Shown piece after piece: positions 9,954-21,400 of a stretch of 64,000 nt of DNA. A program made the position numbers and the translations under genes. Origin of the DNA: Stentor coeruleus (taxonomy: Eukaryota; Ciliophora; Heterotrichea; Heterotrichida; Stentoridae); the NCBI GenBank assembly GCA_001970955.1, contig MPUH01000310.1, positions 1 to 64,000 on the forward strand. The letters are read 5' to 3'. The stretch's first letter is position 1. The number at the start of each line of letters is the position of its first letter. Under the pieces are notes generated by a model. It was not told the origin of the DNA and made no database searches. It worked only from the letters and a program-made list of their open reading frames with translations.

Positions 9954-12215
9954 ATACCGATTATAAGCAAAAGCAGGTACTTTTCTCCTATCATCATCAG
10001 CAAAAATATTCTGACCCTTCTTCTCACTCCATACATCCCTCGATATAAGTCCTTTAAAATCATAATTCTTATCAGTATACCTTGTCTCATAAGGAGCTCT
10101 CCAATTTTTCCTATAACTATCTGAACTTTCAATCCCTTTTACTGGAATACTTTCTGATCTTTGTATTCCTGTATCAGCTTTAATAGCATAAAACCTTTCC
10201 CAATTTATATACCTACAACTAGTACATTCATATGAATCACTTATATTTATCCCTGTACATTTAGGACATTTCCAATCAGAAAAACTATGTTTGATTATTT
10301 CTTCAGATTTTATTAATGGTATTTTTTGTTCATATGAACTATTATAATGATTTATGTTTGATTTTTCATATAGAGAATCAATTTCTTGGGATACCGGTTG
10401 ATGTCTTAATGGAGTAGTTTTTTTAGGTGTTTTTAAACCTGTAAGTTTAATTTCTGGCATTTGTTCTTTGTTAGAATTCTCGATTTTAAATGATAAAGAT
10501 GGTGGGCTTATCGCGTTACGATGGAAATTGTCGAAGGTTTTATTCAGGTTTTGTGGAGAAACTGAAGATGGGTATAAGGGGCCTAGTTTTTTTTGCGCAC
10601 TGTTGTAACGATCTTCAGGTTTTGAACTTGGGGGTGTGGATGGAGGGTCGTAGTTTGATGAGTAGTAATTTCGGGACATTGAACTTTCAGAGTATTTTGA
10701 ATTTCTTAGGTCTTTGTCTTGGTTTTTTGATTCAGAGTTACTTAGGGTAAAGGTATAACCACTAGACCTGAAGTCTTCAGCAAAGTTACGACTTGTTGAA
10801 TAACCTTCATTTTGTGTTGGGGGCTTATAAAAACCTTCAGGCCCTGTCGAATAAAATTTTTTATCTCTATAATTATCTGAAGCAACAGGAGCCCATCTAT
10901 TGTATCTATGACCACTACTATCCTCATTCGGGGTCTGACTTCCCCCAGCTCTACTTTTATAGTAATAATCTTTTGAACCATAATCATCTCTTATCTGCAT
11001 ATTTCTTTCATTATGATTGCTTTTTGTATCACTTGTAAAACTGTTTTGACTAGTAAAATATTGGTTTTTACTTCCTGTAAATGCGCTTTGATTTATTTTG
11101 CTATGATTTTGTGAGCCTGAATATGAATTTTGGTTGGTTTTCTCATAATTTCTACTGTTATTATGTGAGTTTTGATATGAATATGCATGATCATTAGGTA
11201 CTTCTGTGAGGATTTTTGAAGATTTATATTCCCAAGGACGTTCTTCTGTTTTTTTTTCTATATTAGTTAATGATGATGGGTCATGAGAATTGGTTGAATA
11301 TGTATTTTTTACTAAAGGGTCTTTAGGTAAAGGTTTTGTTTCTTCAGGTCTTGAGTGATCTTCGTATTCAGTAAAATAAGGTCTAGAATTTTGAGGTTTT
11401 CGGTCTTTGTCGAAGTTTTCAGTATAAACAAGTTTAACCCTTTCGTCTTGCATTTGGGAAAAATCTTTAATTCGGTCCATTTCGCTTGATTTTATCGAGA
11501 GATCAGTAAACTTTCTATCACATTTCTTCAATATTACAACAACAGGGTAAAAACTTCCACTTATAACCCCCCAAACCAAATTATTCCAACTTAAAACCCT
11601 CCCATCATTAAAAGATTTCCAATTATCATCAGAACTTCGACCAAATGCATTATATGTATATCCATGCCCACATATAATTCCATTAATCTCATAATTCATA
11701 GGAGCTTTCAAATTGCAAATAACATCAACAACTTTGCAATGAGTTGGATTTGAATCCCAAACAATAGAAATCATAACGAATTTTGCTGGGTTTGTAGGCA
11801 ACTCAATAAAATTTGTTAAAGGCTTTACTAAAAGAGAAGATACTTTTATAGGGATGTAAAAATCGTATGAAAATGGCATGAATAATGATGTAACACGAAC
11901 TTCGAATGGCATTTCTGAGGATGAATGGACATCCTCAAAGATTAGTTTAAAGAATTCGATAGGTGTTACATTAGGAGATTTAAGAGAATCAGGGAGGATT
12001 GATATGAGTGAAGTGAAGTCTTCAGATTTGAATGATCCAATTGATTTCTATGTAAAAAATACTTTCAGTTTGCTTGAAAACCTTGATGGGGAAGGGTTAG
12101 AGTCGATGAGCTTTTCACAGATAATTTCGCTGTTTAGCAGTAACTGGATTGCTGATATTACAGCTGAGCGTTCAAACAAAATCCCCATCGAGTATGTCTG
12201 AGAATATTTTTCCAT
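9939..12215 (-). CDS. Degenerate USP-like protein with RanBP2-type zinc finger
   Basis: Exons 12063-12215 and 9939-12047 are joined across a 15-nt intron and give 753 residues. Without the intron the frame stops after 55 codons, so the first 51 residues would be lost. Residues about 10-200 resemble the ubiquitin-specific protease fold, ending in a box like GHGYTYNAF (about 178-186) followed by W..FND and a YPVVVIL strand. The N-terminal box reads MGILFERSAVISAIQLL where active USPs have GL.N.GNTCY.NS.LQ, so the catalytic Cys is missing, as in the inactive USP53/54 group. The middle is Ser/Asn/Tyr-rich and disordered. A RanBP2 finger (W..C..C..N......C..C, about 641-660) lies near the C terminus and may bind ubiquitin or RNA. 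A pseudo-deubiquitinase adaptor role is inferred. The ATG is only 8 bases after the TPR-IQ gene's stop. Confidence 0.75.
12048..12062 (-). other. 15-nt intron in USP-like gene
   Basis: Reads GTATTTTTTACATAG on the coding strand. Its last codon is an in-frame TAG; removing it keeps the frame open into the long second exon. Confidence 0.9.
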
Positions 12216-12223
12216 TTTATTAA

Positions 12224-13300
12224 CTAACAAGACATTTTCCTACTTTTAAACACCTCACGGTTCAATTTGTCCATCTGCAAGGGTTTAGGTTTTTTCTCAG
12301 GAGACGCATCTCTCGAAATTCCAGGCAAAGTTGAAGCAGTCGATTTTTTCGTCAATTTCTTCTTAAGCCTCGTAATTTCCTCATAAGCCACTTTTGCTTT
12401 CATTTGTTCCTTTCTAATCGAATTCATAATAAACAAATCATATGTTTCCCTTCTACATAAAACCCCTCTCCACCAAGATTGAATCCTCAAAGCAGCAAAA
12501 GTTTCTATTTTTCTTACATTACGGATATTCACACTTTTAAGCATATTAGTCTTAAAAGTTCTTGTATTTCCTTGACTTGCAGGTCTTAATGTTTGTACAT
12601 CAACAGTTTTATTCTTCATATCTTCAATATAATTTACTAATCTGCTTTTCAATAATCTTTTTTGAATATTATTAGGTGTTAAATTTCTATATGGGATTAC
12701 AGAACCAGCTCTACTATTTAAGTATCTAGATTTTTCAATGATGAATTTATCAATTGTTGATTTTAACTCAATAGTCTTACTATGAGTTTTACCTAGATGT
12801 TTATGACAAAGACTTAATGCTGTTTCAAGACAAAGTTTTGTATCGGTTTTTTGATCAAGTTTAAGATATTCACCTGCTAAAAGTTCATAGGCAGAAATAA
12901 GAGTTATAGCGTTTTTGCTTTGTAGTTCTTTTGTTTTTAGGTAATGAATTGATTTTAATGCGTGTCGAAGAGCTTTTTCGTGTTGTTTTTTGTTTGAGAT
13001 TATCCCTGCGATGTTCAAGTGCGCATATGCGATTGTCTGTGGGTCTGAGCCTTTAAGTCTTCCTAAAACAGCTGATTTTTGAAAATATTCAAGAGCTTTG
13101 TCGGGTTGGTTTAGGGATTTATAGTAACAACCTAAGCTGTTGTAGGTCATTGCTAGAAGTTTTTGCTTGAATGTGGATTGTTTTAAGCATCTGGCTTCTA
13201 GTAAGGCTTGGTTTAAATAGAAAATAGAATGAGTTGAGTTGTTTTCAAGGTATTTTAAACCAAGCTCATTCAATGAGATAATTTTGCTTTCGGATTCCAT
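12224..13300 (-). CDS. TPR protein with IQ motif
   Basis: 358 residues. Residues about 8-185 form at least four tetratricopeptide-like helical pairs, with the clearest unit being LGCYYKSLNQPDKALEYFQK and its neighbours (H..KALRHALKSIHYL). Residues about 262-285 contain an IQ motif, ALRIQSWWRGVLCRR, expected to bind calmodulin or a centrin-like EF-hand protein. The C-terminal tail is basic. TPR plus IQ is a frequent layout in ciliary and cortical scaffold proteins of ciliates, so a calcium-responsive scaffold is a fair guess but not shown. The USP-like gene starts 8 bases downstream on the same strand. Confidence 0.9.
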   Translation of the reverse strand: MESESKIISLNELGLKYLENNSTHSIFYLNQALLEARCLKQSTFKQKLLAMTYNSLGCYYKSLNQPDKALEYFQKSAVLGRLKGSDPQTIAYAHLNIAGIISNKKQHEKALRHALKSIHYLKTKELQSKNAITLISAYELLAGEYLKLDQKTDTKLCLETALSLCHKHLGKTHSKTIELKSTIDKFIIEKSRYLNSRAGSVIPYRNLTPNNIQKRLLKSRLVNYIEDMKNKTVDVQTLRPASQGNTRTFKTNMLKSVNIRNVRKIETFAALRIQSWWRGVLCRRETYDLFIMNSIRKEQMKAKVAYEEITRLKKKLTKKSTASTLPGISRDASPEKKPKPLQMDKLNREVFKSRKMSC

Positions 13301-13823
13301 AAAAATACATATTTTTTTATTAAGTTGAAGTGAGCTTTGGATTTTGAAGATAATTATCTAGGGTTTTTTGGATGAAGATAAAGATTTGGGTTATAAGATA
13401 AGTCATAGAGCCTTTTGAGGATTGATGGGATGTAAGAATAATAAGGATATTTTGTTATTAGATTGGTTATGATTATTAAAATATTATTTTTGAAAATTTC
13501 TGTTATTCATTAGGAGAAATTTGAGAATGTGGATGGGTTAGTGAAAATTTTTGTTGGTATTTAAATGTTTATTGATAAAAAGTATTATGTAGAAATAGAT
13601 TATAGTAATTAGGGTGTGTATGATAAAAGGTTTAAATTAGGTATTTATAACCACATGCATATTTTCATTAAATTTTATTTTACCCTAAATACAAATAAAA
13701 TTATTAAACTTTATTCATACAAACATCTCTATTTCATTAAAAATCCAGTCAATCTTAAATCTTATGATATTCTTAACTCCAACATAAATCAACAATAAAT
13801 CTTAGCTTATTACATTCGAAATC
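13301..13823. other. Intergenic
   Basis: No gene seen. An open plus-strand stretch at 13616-13798 is low in complexity with no domain. G-rich left part, C-rich right part, switching near 13640. Confidence 0.55.
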
Positions 13824-14366
13824 TTACACTAAAACACTAGACTTGAAATCTGAATTCGAAGACCCAGTCCTCATGGTCCTAACCGTGATTTGAGGCAAAT
13901 TCAGACTTTTACAATGCGGGTTTTTCAGCTTTGGAGCTAAAGAGGCTATTTTTTTACTCTTATTATCTGAAAGTTTTCTTTTAGAACGTCCTAAATCAGT
14001 TTTTAAAGTCCTTTTCGTTATCTTCCCAATACTGTTATTCGGTTTGCGTATTTTCTTTTTCCTAATCTTCAATGGTGATGACGACACATTGAAAAATGCT
14101 TCAAGGACTTTATTTCGAAGACTTTTGCTTCTTTGTTCCTTATAATTCTGCTCTTGTTTTAAGCAATTTTGTATATTTTCATGTATTTGAGACATTTCGT
14201 ATAGATAAATCTCATAATCAGGTGTTTGTTGTACTGGGGTTTCTTTTGTACTTAAGTCTCCAAGGATTTCTTGGGATTTCTTTTGGTCTTCAGGATACAT
14301 TTCAAAGTCTTCATAGCGGTTTATAGTAGATGAGCGATAATGCTTGTGCTTGTTTTGAGCATTCAT
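13824..14366 (-). CDS. Small basic protein of unknown function
   Basis: 180 residues from an ATG at 14366. The first half is acidic and polar, with a short helical stretch near 48-80 (YLYEMSQIHENIQNCLKQEQ). The second half is very basic, with KIRKKKIRKPNN and GRSKRKLSDNKSKK clusters that could be nuclear-localisation or microtubule-binding signals. No domain is recognised. The open frame and start are clear, but nothing in the sequence fixes a function. Confidence 0.7.
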   Translation of the reverse strand: MNAQNKHKHYRSSTINRYEDFEMYPEDQKKSQEILGDLSTKETPVQQTPDYEIYLYEMSQIHENIQNCLKQEQNYKEQRSKSLRNKVLEAFFNVSSSPLKIRKKKIRKPNNSIGKITKRTLKTDLGRSKRKLSDNKSKKIASLAPKLKNPHCKSLNLPQITVRTMRTGSSNSDFKSSVLV

Positions 14367-14562
14367 TAGTTGTAAATAATTATTATTTAAATATGGGTAT
14401 ATAAGAAAATCGATTAGGAGATTTTATTAGAATAAATATTTTCTCATGATATTTTTTGGTATAGAATATTTTATGGAATATAGTGATTTTATTAAATGTA
14501 AAGATGAAAATTTATGTGTTAGGATAATTTAAGCATGATTATCTCAGTTTTAGTTTTTAAAC

Positions 14563-15480
14563 CTAAAATCTTTGCATTGAAGTACAATCTTTAATAAGTG
14601 GATTTGAAGCATCTGAAATATTTAAAGATGCTTGAGAAGTTTGACTAGACATAATAGTACTTGTTTTAATAGTCGACTCATAGTCGTTTCTTTTACATAA
14701 AATTCTCCTTACTGATGGTGTAGAGAAAAAAATCAAAGCATTCCAAAACCCTTGACTAGCACTTGCACACATAGTAATCATAGACAAATACTCAATTGTA
14801 CAAAAATTATAAGCAAAAATTTCTATAATCCTAAGAGTTGTTAATAATATAAATAACACGCATACAACTAAAGGATAAAGGGCAACTTTATATAATAATT
14901 TTTTTGTATTTTCATCAATAAAACTGAAATTCAGTTTTTTATACACTTTGCAATATGCTGTAATTGATATGATAATCATAGTCCAACCAGGGATATAAAA
15001 AATTCCTAATCTCCACATATTCCCAATGAAATCTTCAGTAAATGTGCAGTTTAAATCAATAAGAGCATAACTGGCTGTGATAAAAGGTAAAATATAAGCT
15101 ATTGGAAGGAAGAAAAGAATTAAAAACAAGCATCTGCGATGATATTTTTGAACATTTTCAATTGATTTAAAAGTCACTTGATAGATGATTACTGATAAAA
15201 ACAAAGCCATTAACGCAGAGAACATGGCGAAGTAGTTAGAAACAGCTGCTGTTGCTAGGCATATAGACCGGTTTTTAAGTAAAAACTTTGGTATAAGAAA
15301 TGTTAATCCTCGAATTACATCAGCAATTGACACATAAAAAACTAATTTGAAATAATAGCTTCGGATTTGTTTAACTAATATGTATGTTATAATGATAGAT
15401 AATGCTCCAAAAATTCCGAAAATTCCTGCACCGAATTGAATGTAGTAAGTGATTTCTGAGTTGATTAATTGAAAGCACAT
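14563..15480 (-). CDS. Seven-helix receptor, cAMP-receptor-like (CAR/CRL) type
   Basis: 305 residues with seven hydrophobic segments at roughly 13-35, 43-65, 78-100, 117-140, 152-178, 195-222 and 230-255. The sixth/seventh helix end SQGFWNALIFF and the short Ser/Thr-rich tail are typical of the Dictyostelium CAR/CRL and related protist receptor family, which signal through heterotrimeric G proteins or arrestin-like routes. The ligand cannot be inferred. It is a tandem paralogue of the next gene (15675-16648), with the same length, strand and helix pattern, so the pair arose by local duplication. Confidence 0.87.
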   Translation of the reverse strand: MCFQLINSEITYYIQFGAGIFGIFGALSIIITYILVKQIRSYYFKLVFYVSIADVIRGLTFLIPKFLLKNRSICLATAAVSNYFAMFSALMALFLSVIIYQVTFKSIENVQKYHRRCLFLILFFLPIAYILPFITASYALIDLNCTFTEDFIGNMWRLGIFYIPGWTMIIISITAYCKVYKKLNFSFIDENTKKLLYKVALYPLVVCVLFILLTTLRIIEIFAYNFCTIEYLSMITMCASASQGFWNALIFFSTPSVRRILCKRNDYESTIKTSTIMSSQTSQASLNISDASNPLIKDCTSMQRF

Positions 15481-15674
15481 TTATATAATATGGGATATAA
15501 GAGATTTTTTTTATAGTTTTTGTTGTGTTATGGATTGATTGAATGTGGTGGATGAGAATATAGGATTAAAAGAAGATAGATTGTATAGATATATAAATAT
15601 GAATAATGATATTGGGTTTTTAAGAGTTAAATAGGTGAAATAATGCTTAGATACATTATTTGAGTTTATTTTTA

Positions 15675-16648
15675 TTATAGTCTTTGCAGTGAAGCTGATC
15701 CTTTAAGAATAATACTTGGACAATCAAGAAGATTAACCCTAGATGAACTAGAAGCATTACTAGATATTGTAATAGATCTCCCATAATTTGACATACTTCT
15801 TCGCTTACATAATGCGGATTTTACCAGAGGAGTTGTAAAAAATATCATAGCATTCCAGAAGCCTTGACTCGCATAAAGACTTAAGCNGTTGTAAAAAATA
15901 TCATAGCATTCCAGAAGCCTTGACTCGCATAAAGACTTAAGCAAATTGCAGAGAAATACTTTAACTCGCATGATGATGATAATCTATTCTCAAGAATCCT
16001 TAGTGTGCTTAGCATTATAAAGAAAAATATTATAACCAGAGGATAAAGTATTACTTTCTTTAAAATAGATTTTGTATCACGATCGATAAGCTCAAAATTT
16101 AACTTTTTGAATATCTTGAAATAAGTATATAAAGATACAAAAATCATAACCCATCCAGGCAAATAAAACAGTCCTATACGCCACAAATTGCCACTAAAAT
16201 TTTCTTTAAATGTGCAATTTATAGTCAATAATCCATAGCTATCTGTTATCAAAGGTAAAATAAACACTAAAGGCATTATACAAAATACAAAAATACACCA
16301 AATTTTAATATATTTTTCAACTTCAACCACAGATTTAAACAAAGCTTGATACAAAACAACAGATATAAACAAAGTCCACATTGCAGATGCAATTGTCATA
16401 TAGTTTGTAGTGATTGCACATATATAACAAACCTCAGATATTTTCAATGCAGAAAAGGGAACGAAATAAACTGTTGCTTTTAATCCGTCTGCTATAGATG
16501 TAAAAAATACAGCTTGAAAATAGTATGTTCTTAAATCTTTATATGATAGATATGCTATAATAATAGATAATGCGCCTATAAATCCAAATGCACCTGATGA
16601 TGCTTGTAGATAGTAAGAAATGGTATTAAGTGATTCTTTTGAACACAT
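15675..16648 (-). CDS. Seven-helix receptor, CAR/CRL type, split by assembly gap
   Basis: This is the paralogue of 14563-15480. The raw sequence gives two overlapping open frames because a 55-bp stretch (15832-15886) is repeated after a single N at 15887. Counting that stretch once gives 918 bases, or 305 residues, exactly the paralogue's length, and joins ...SQGFWNAMIFF to TTPLVKSALC in the same place as the sister gene. Seven hydrophobic segments are present. The C-terminal tail is Ser-rich. It is therefore a whole gene and not a pseudogene. The function is as for its neighbour: a G-protein-linked surface receptor with unknown ligand. Confidence 0.87.
15832..15942. repeat. Assembly-type duplication around single N at 15887
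   Basis: 55 bases before the N are repeated exactly after it, inside the receptor gene. Reading one copy restores the protein. Confidence 0.93.
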
Positions 16649-17305
16649 TTTTATTATGGAAATATAATAGTAGAGATAAAATTTGGCATTTGAGTTGTGC
16701 TTACTTTTAAGAATAAAAAATTATTTGGAAGGAGGATTTTGACAGTTTTGGGAAAATTGGTTAGTGGTTAAATTTTTAAGGCTTGAGGTTGATTTTTCAA
16801 ATTTAAAGAAAATTTATTCTTATTGTGTGATTATTGTATAAGTATATGTGAAGTTTTAATAAGATTTAAGGTGTATCAGGTTTTCAAGATGTAGTTAAAC
16901 TGCAAGATACTTGATTTCTATTTTAGTGTTAAAATGTTAATCATATTCCACATAATAAAAGTGTATATAATTACAATAAAGAGATTATTAAAACTAAAAA
17001 TAATTTCCTACATCCAAACAATAGTTTTTTTAATAAAAATACGAAATCCTTATATTCCATAATTTTTGACCCTTTTATCACATCTCCCAAAATCCAATAT
17101 CAAACTATTATTTAAAAAACCATACCTTTTTCCTTATAAAGCCAATATTTTTTTTTCAAAAGCAGCCTCACACTATATAANATAAAGCCAATATTTTTTT
17201 TTCAAAAGCAACCTCACACTATATAATCACAATAAATATAAAGATTATTGATAATCCAATTAAAATTTGATTTTTATTCTAAGATATAATATTTAAGTTC
17301 CCGCC
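16649..17305. other. Intergenic, divergent
   Basis: No gene seen between two divergent starts. Plus strand is G-rich to about 16920 then C-rich. It contains the N-flanked duplication at 17136-17226. Confidence 0.6.
17136..17226. repeat. Assembly-type duplication around single N at 17181
   Basis: 45-base copies 17136-17180 and 17182-17226 differ by one base (agcagcctc/agcaacctc). Confidence 0.85.
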
Positions 17306-17914
17306 ATGAGCAATAAACATTTTCCAATTCAACAAGGAGAACAAATCAGAGAAATAATCATCAATTTAGCAGAAAAATACTCAATACCCCTCGAAGAATC
17401 ATCAAAATCTCGATTATACAAGAAAAACCTTTCTTTAATAAAACACGGCATGCTTACTATCATACATAACTATTGTCGGAATTTAGTTATAGATCATAAA
17501 GAAAACTTTCCATATATTAAGAATCAAGATCTTTTAGAAAATGTTAAGTATGAAAGAGTTAATTTGTCGAAAAAAGAAAAAACTCAGGAAAATTATATTA
17601 TGGTAAATCAGCTTGTGAAAAATGCGATTGTTGAGACTGAAACACAGAAAGTTTTAGAGCCAAAAGGGAAAATATCGCAATCAATGCAGGAAACAGATGA
17701 GGTTAGTCAAGCGTTTTTTGAAGAATATGAAAATACTAATAATGCATATAATGAAAAAATTCAGAATATAATTGAGTTTATATCACAAAACTCATATGAA
17801 TGCCCTTCATCAAAAAAAGAGAATCCTGAAGAAATTTACTTCCTTAAACACTTGACTTCTGGTCCAATTGACTTAACTTCTCTTCAAAGTGGTAATCTAG
17901 GTAACATAATATAA
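17306..17914 (+). CDS. Protein of unknown function, 202 residues
   Basis: The open frame starts at an ATG in the context gccATGag. The first 80 residues look helical and mixed-charge (REIIINLAEKY, SLIKHGMLTIIHNYC), the middle is Glu/Lys/Gln-rich, and the last 50 residues contain another helix and a hydrophilic end. No signal peptide, membrane segment or named domain is seen. It stands alone on the plus strand, divergent from the receptor pair and convergent with the helicase gene. Confidence 0.75.
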   Translation: MSNKHFPIQQGEQIREIIINLAEKYSIPLEESSKSRLYKKNLSLIKHGMLTIIHNYCRNLVIDHKENFPYIKNQDLLENVKYERVNLSKKEKTQENYIMVNQLVKNAIVETETQKVLEPKGKISQSMQETDEVSQAFFEEYENTNNAYNEKIQNIIEFISQNSYECPSSKKENPEEIYFLKHLTSGPIDLTSLQSGNLGNII

Positions 17915-18473
17915 CAAATTATTGGCATTATGCATATTCTTAAAGTAAAAAATATATTATAATCATATAAATATATAAATATTTATATATCATATAAACG
18001 AATATATAAAGGTAGAATATATATAAGACACATTAGATTTACCAGGAAATTTTTTCTTATAGCAAAATCGCAGATAGCTTATTATAGGGTAAAATAAATC
18101 TATTATATAAGAAAATTGTGAAATATAAATATTTTATAGATTCATCAGAAAAATTAGCTATAATGAAATGGGTAAAATTAACNTATATAAGACACATTAG
18201 ATTTACCAGGAAATTTTTTCTTATAGCAAAATTGCAGATAGGTTATTTATGAGCAATTTGTATAACTTATTATAGGGTAAAATAAATCTATTATATAAGA
18301 AAATTGTGAAATATAAATATTTTATAGATTCATCAGAAAAATTAGCTATAATGAAATGGGCAAAATTAATAATTCTAAAAAGCATAGTGGCAAGTCAGTA
18401 TTTTTTTAAAGGTTTTTATTGCGAAGTTTATAAAAGATAAGTATTTTAGGTTTTTATATAGAATAAATTAAGC
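17915..18473. other. Intergenic, convergent
   Basis: Very AT-rich, with runs of tatata. Most of it is the N-flanked duplication at 18020-18369. No gene or RNA seen. Confidence 0.6.
18020..18369. repeat. Assembly-type duplication around single N at 18183, with indel
   Basis: Copy 18020-18182 and copy 18184-18369 match apart from a few substitutions and an extra block of roughly 24 bases in the second copy (around ttatgagcaatttgtataac). Such a difference fits two alleles placed end to end. Confidence 0.8.
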
Positions 18474-21400
18474 TTATAATTTATTAAAAGTTGTTGCTGG
18501 GGTATCATCTTCCTCATCGCTATCATTTACTTCAGATATAATATTTTTTTGCTCGTCTACAACTTTTTTGATAAATATTCCTTGTTCATTTGGTAGGATT
18601 TTTGGCATTAATGCTTCTAATGCTACTGGGATATATTTATAGACGTATTTTTTTCTCTCTTCTGATGGTATTAAAGATTTGTATTTGTTTAAACAGTGGA
18701 TTAGTTTGTCCCATTGTTGGCAGAGACTATAACATTCTATTGCTCTAACATATTCACCTTTTTCATTAAATAAATCCGCAGCTCTTTCGTAATGGCCACA
18801 AGCTGAGTAGCTTTCAGCAGCTTGACCTTTAAAATTCATTTCATCATAAATTTTTCCAGCTTGCAAAAAATCTTTACCCGATGCAAAACATTGAGCTGCC
18901 TGCTTTAGCATACTTTTCGACCCTTCAACTTTAGAAAGTTCCAAAAGTTCATGTGCAGCTTTCTTAAACATTGATTCTCCCTGCAGTCTAGAATTTTTTA
19001 TTTCCATTTTTGCCTTCTTGGATTTTTTATAATAATTAATATCATCACTCAAAGCTTCAGCCTGTATCATAATCATACTCGCTGTATTTGCTTTAGCGAA
19101 TGCTAAAGCCTTACTCTCAAGAAACTTATCCCCAGAAACACTAAAACACTTAGCTGCTTGATCATAAAACTTATGCGACATCATCCTTTCCCCCTGTATT
19201 CTCCAAGCATCTCCACTAGTCTTTTGAGCAATCGCCATGAAATCCTTCTCCACTTTTTTTTCTCCACAAAAATCATTCTCATCAATAATATCAACAGTAT
19301 CCATATACTTCCAAAACTCTTCCATAAATCTCCTTTTATCAGGATTTTCATCAAAAATTATAAGATTTTTCTTAGGTCTTGTAATCGCAACATACAAATT
19401 CTTAAGTTCAGTACATAACAACGATAATTTACTTTGATCAAAATTACTCATACATTTAAGTTTAGGTACAGCTTTAGTTAAATCTTCAAAGTTTTTTGGT
19501 TTATAAGAAGTAAAAGAATCCATTCTTTTAATATTAGACAAAATCTTCCATTTTTCATTAGAAACTTCACTGTCTGTGAAAAAATTGTATAAAACAACAT
19601 CGTCGAATTCTAGACCTTTAGCTTCAAAAACTGTTAGACAAAGGGCATGGGATAATAAAGGATGAAGTTTTTCTTTAGTTTCTTGGCTTCTGACTATTAT
19701 AACTTGATTACATCCGAATTGGGCTTGACTGACACTTTGAGTTTTTTCAAAGCCAAAAAGCACATTAAATAAATGCAAATGGTCTGATGAAGATATAATT
19801 TTAGGTCTAGGGCCATCTATCATACTAGTTTCTTTAGCCATTTTATCGATAGTTTGTGGGAATAAAGTTTCAAGCAATGCAACAATTGAATTAGCCATTG
19901 CGAGGATTTGATTATGTGTTCTAAAGTTCATAGTTAATTGATATATTTTAGGCTTAGCTAATTCAGAATCATAAAATAGAGTTTCAAGGTCACAGAATCT
20001 GAACCCAACACCTTTAGCTATAGTTTGTGCTGTATCTCCTGAGAACATAAGTTTCTCTTTTGTCACATGAATCAATAAAGTTATTGTTGCTGGGGTAAGA
20101 TCTTGAACTTCATCTACCATCATATAATGTATAGGTATACCAATATACCCATGATATTTGATTTGACTTAATATATAATTAACTATATCTTGAAAGTCAT
20201 AAGCTCTACAAGAAACTTTCCATTTTTCATATTCAATAAACAATTCCCAAATCTCTAATTTTTCTTCACGAGATAATAAAGACTGTTTACGACCTTTATT
20301 TGCATATACAATATTTGGTAAATAATACCCTGGGTACATATGTGAAGTTGATGATCCTTTTATATATGCTGTAATTTCAGTCCATAACACCAAAGCTGAA
20401 TGGCGGCATTTCATTTTGATTTTCGGCCAAAACTTGTCTTTAAAAATTTTATAATCCACTTCAAAAGTTCTACTCATGAATTTTTTCCTTCTATCCTCTT
20501 CATACATTTTCATAAGAATTTCTGTTTCTAATTGTTTTTCCAAAGCTTCCTCATCAGATTCATCAGAATCTGAAAGCTGATGATTTCTTCTCACATGCAT
20601 TTTGTAATCTTTACTTATTTTCAATGACCCTTTATACTCATTATGCCATTCGAAATTCGTCCCTGCTCCAATAACTTTCCCATTAATATCCCTAGCAAAA
20701 AATGGTCTTCTTAAAGATGCGTCAATCATAAAAATCAATCGTCTTACAGTATAAAACAAAGGGAAATCTTCATCTTTAATAAAATTCATAGATACAGGTC
20801 CTGAGTCATCCTCACTATCTGATGAATATTCATCATTTTCTTTAATTTCATCTGCTTCAATATCAATAACCCCAAATTCTTTTTCTCTTTTATTTTTAAT
20901 TTTTTTTGTTAACTCAGCTTTGACATGTTCATTAAGTTTATTATAAAAACGTTTAACTTCATTTGTTAATACTGGACTTGCTGTGACAAAAGCTGTATGA
21001 AGGACACTTGTTCGTCCAACATCTTCAGGGCCAAAATGACGTTGAGATCTTGGTTGTATAAATTTAAAAAGAAGTTCAGAAGCGAACATACGAAGTACGG
21101 CGCAAGTTGTTTTACCTGTCCCTGATCGACCAAGAATGACAATATTTCCTTGGCTGCTTACAGTTTCATTTTGCTCATCAGTCAATTTGATCTTGAAATT
21201 CGGTATTGTGGTTAAAAGCTTGACAAAATTAGTCCCAGCTTCTTCAGTTGCTAGTTGCCTTATAATACCTTGTGATTTTAAATTATACTCAGTTTTTAAA
21301 ACCCCATTATCTTGTCTTACCCACCTTTTAAGTTTTATATTAAAAACCATTGATTCTGCTTCTTCATTTGTTAGATATACTTTAGATGGAAGTACTGGGA

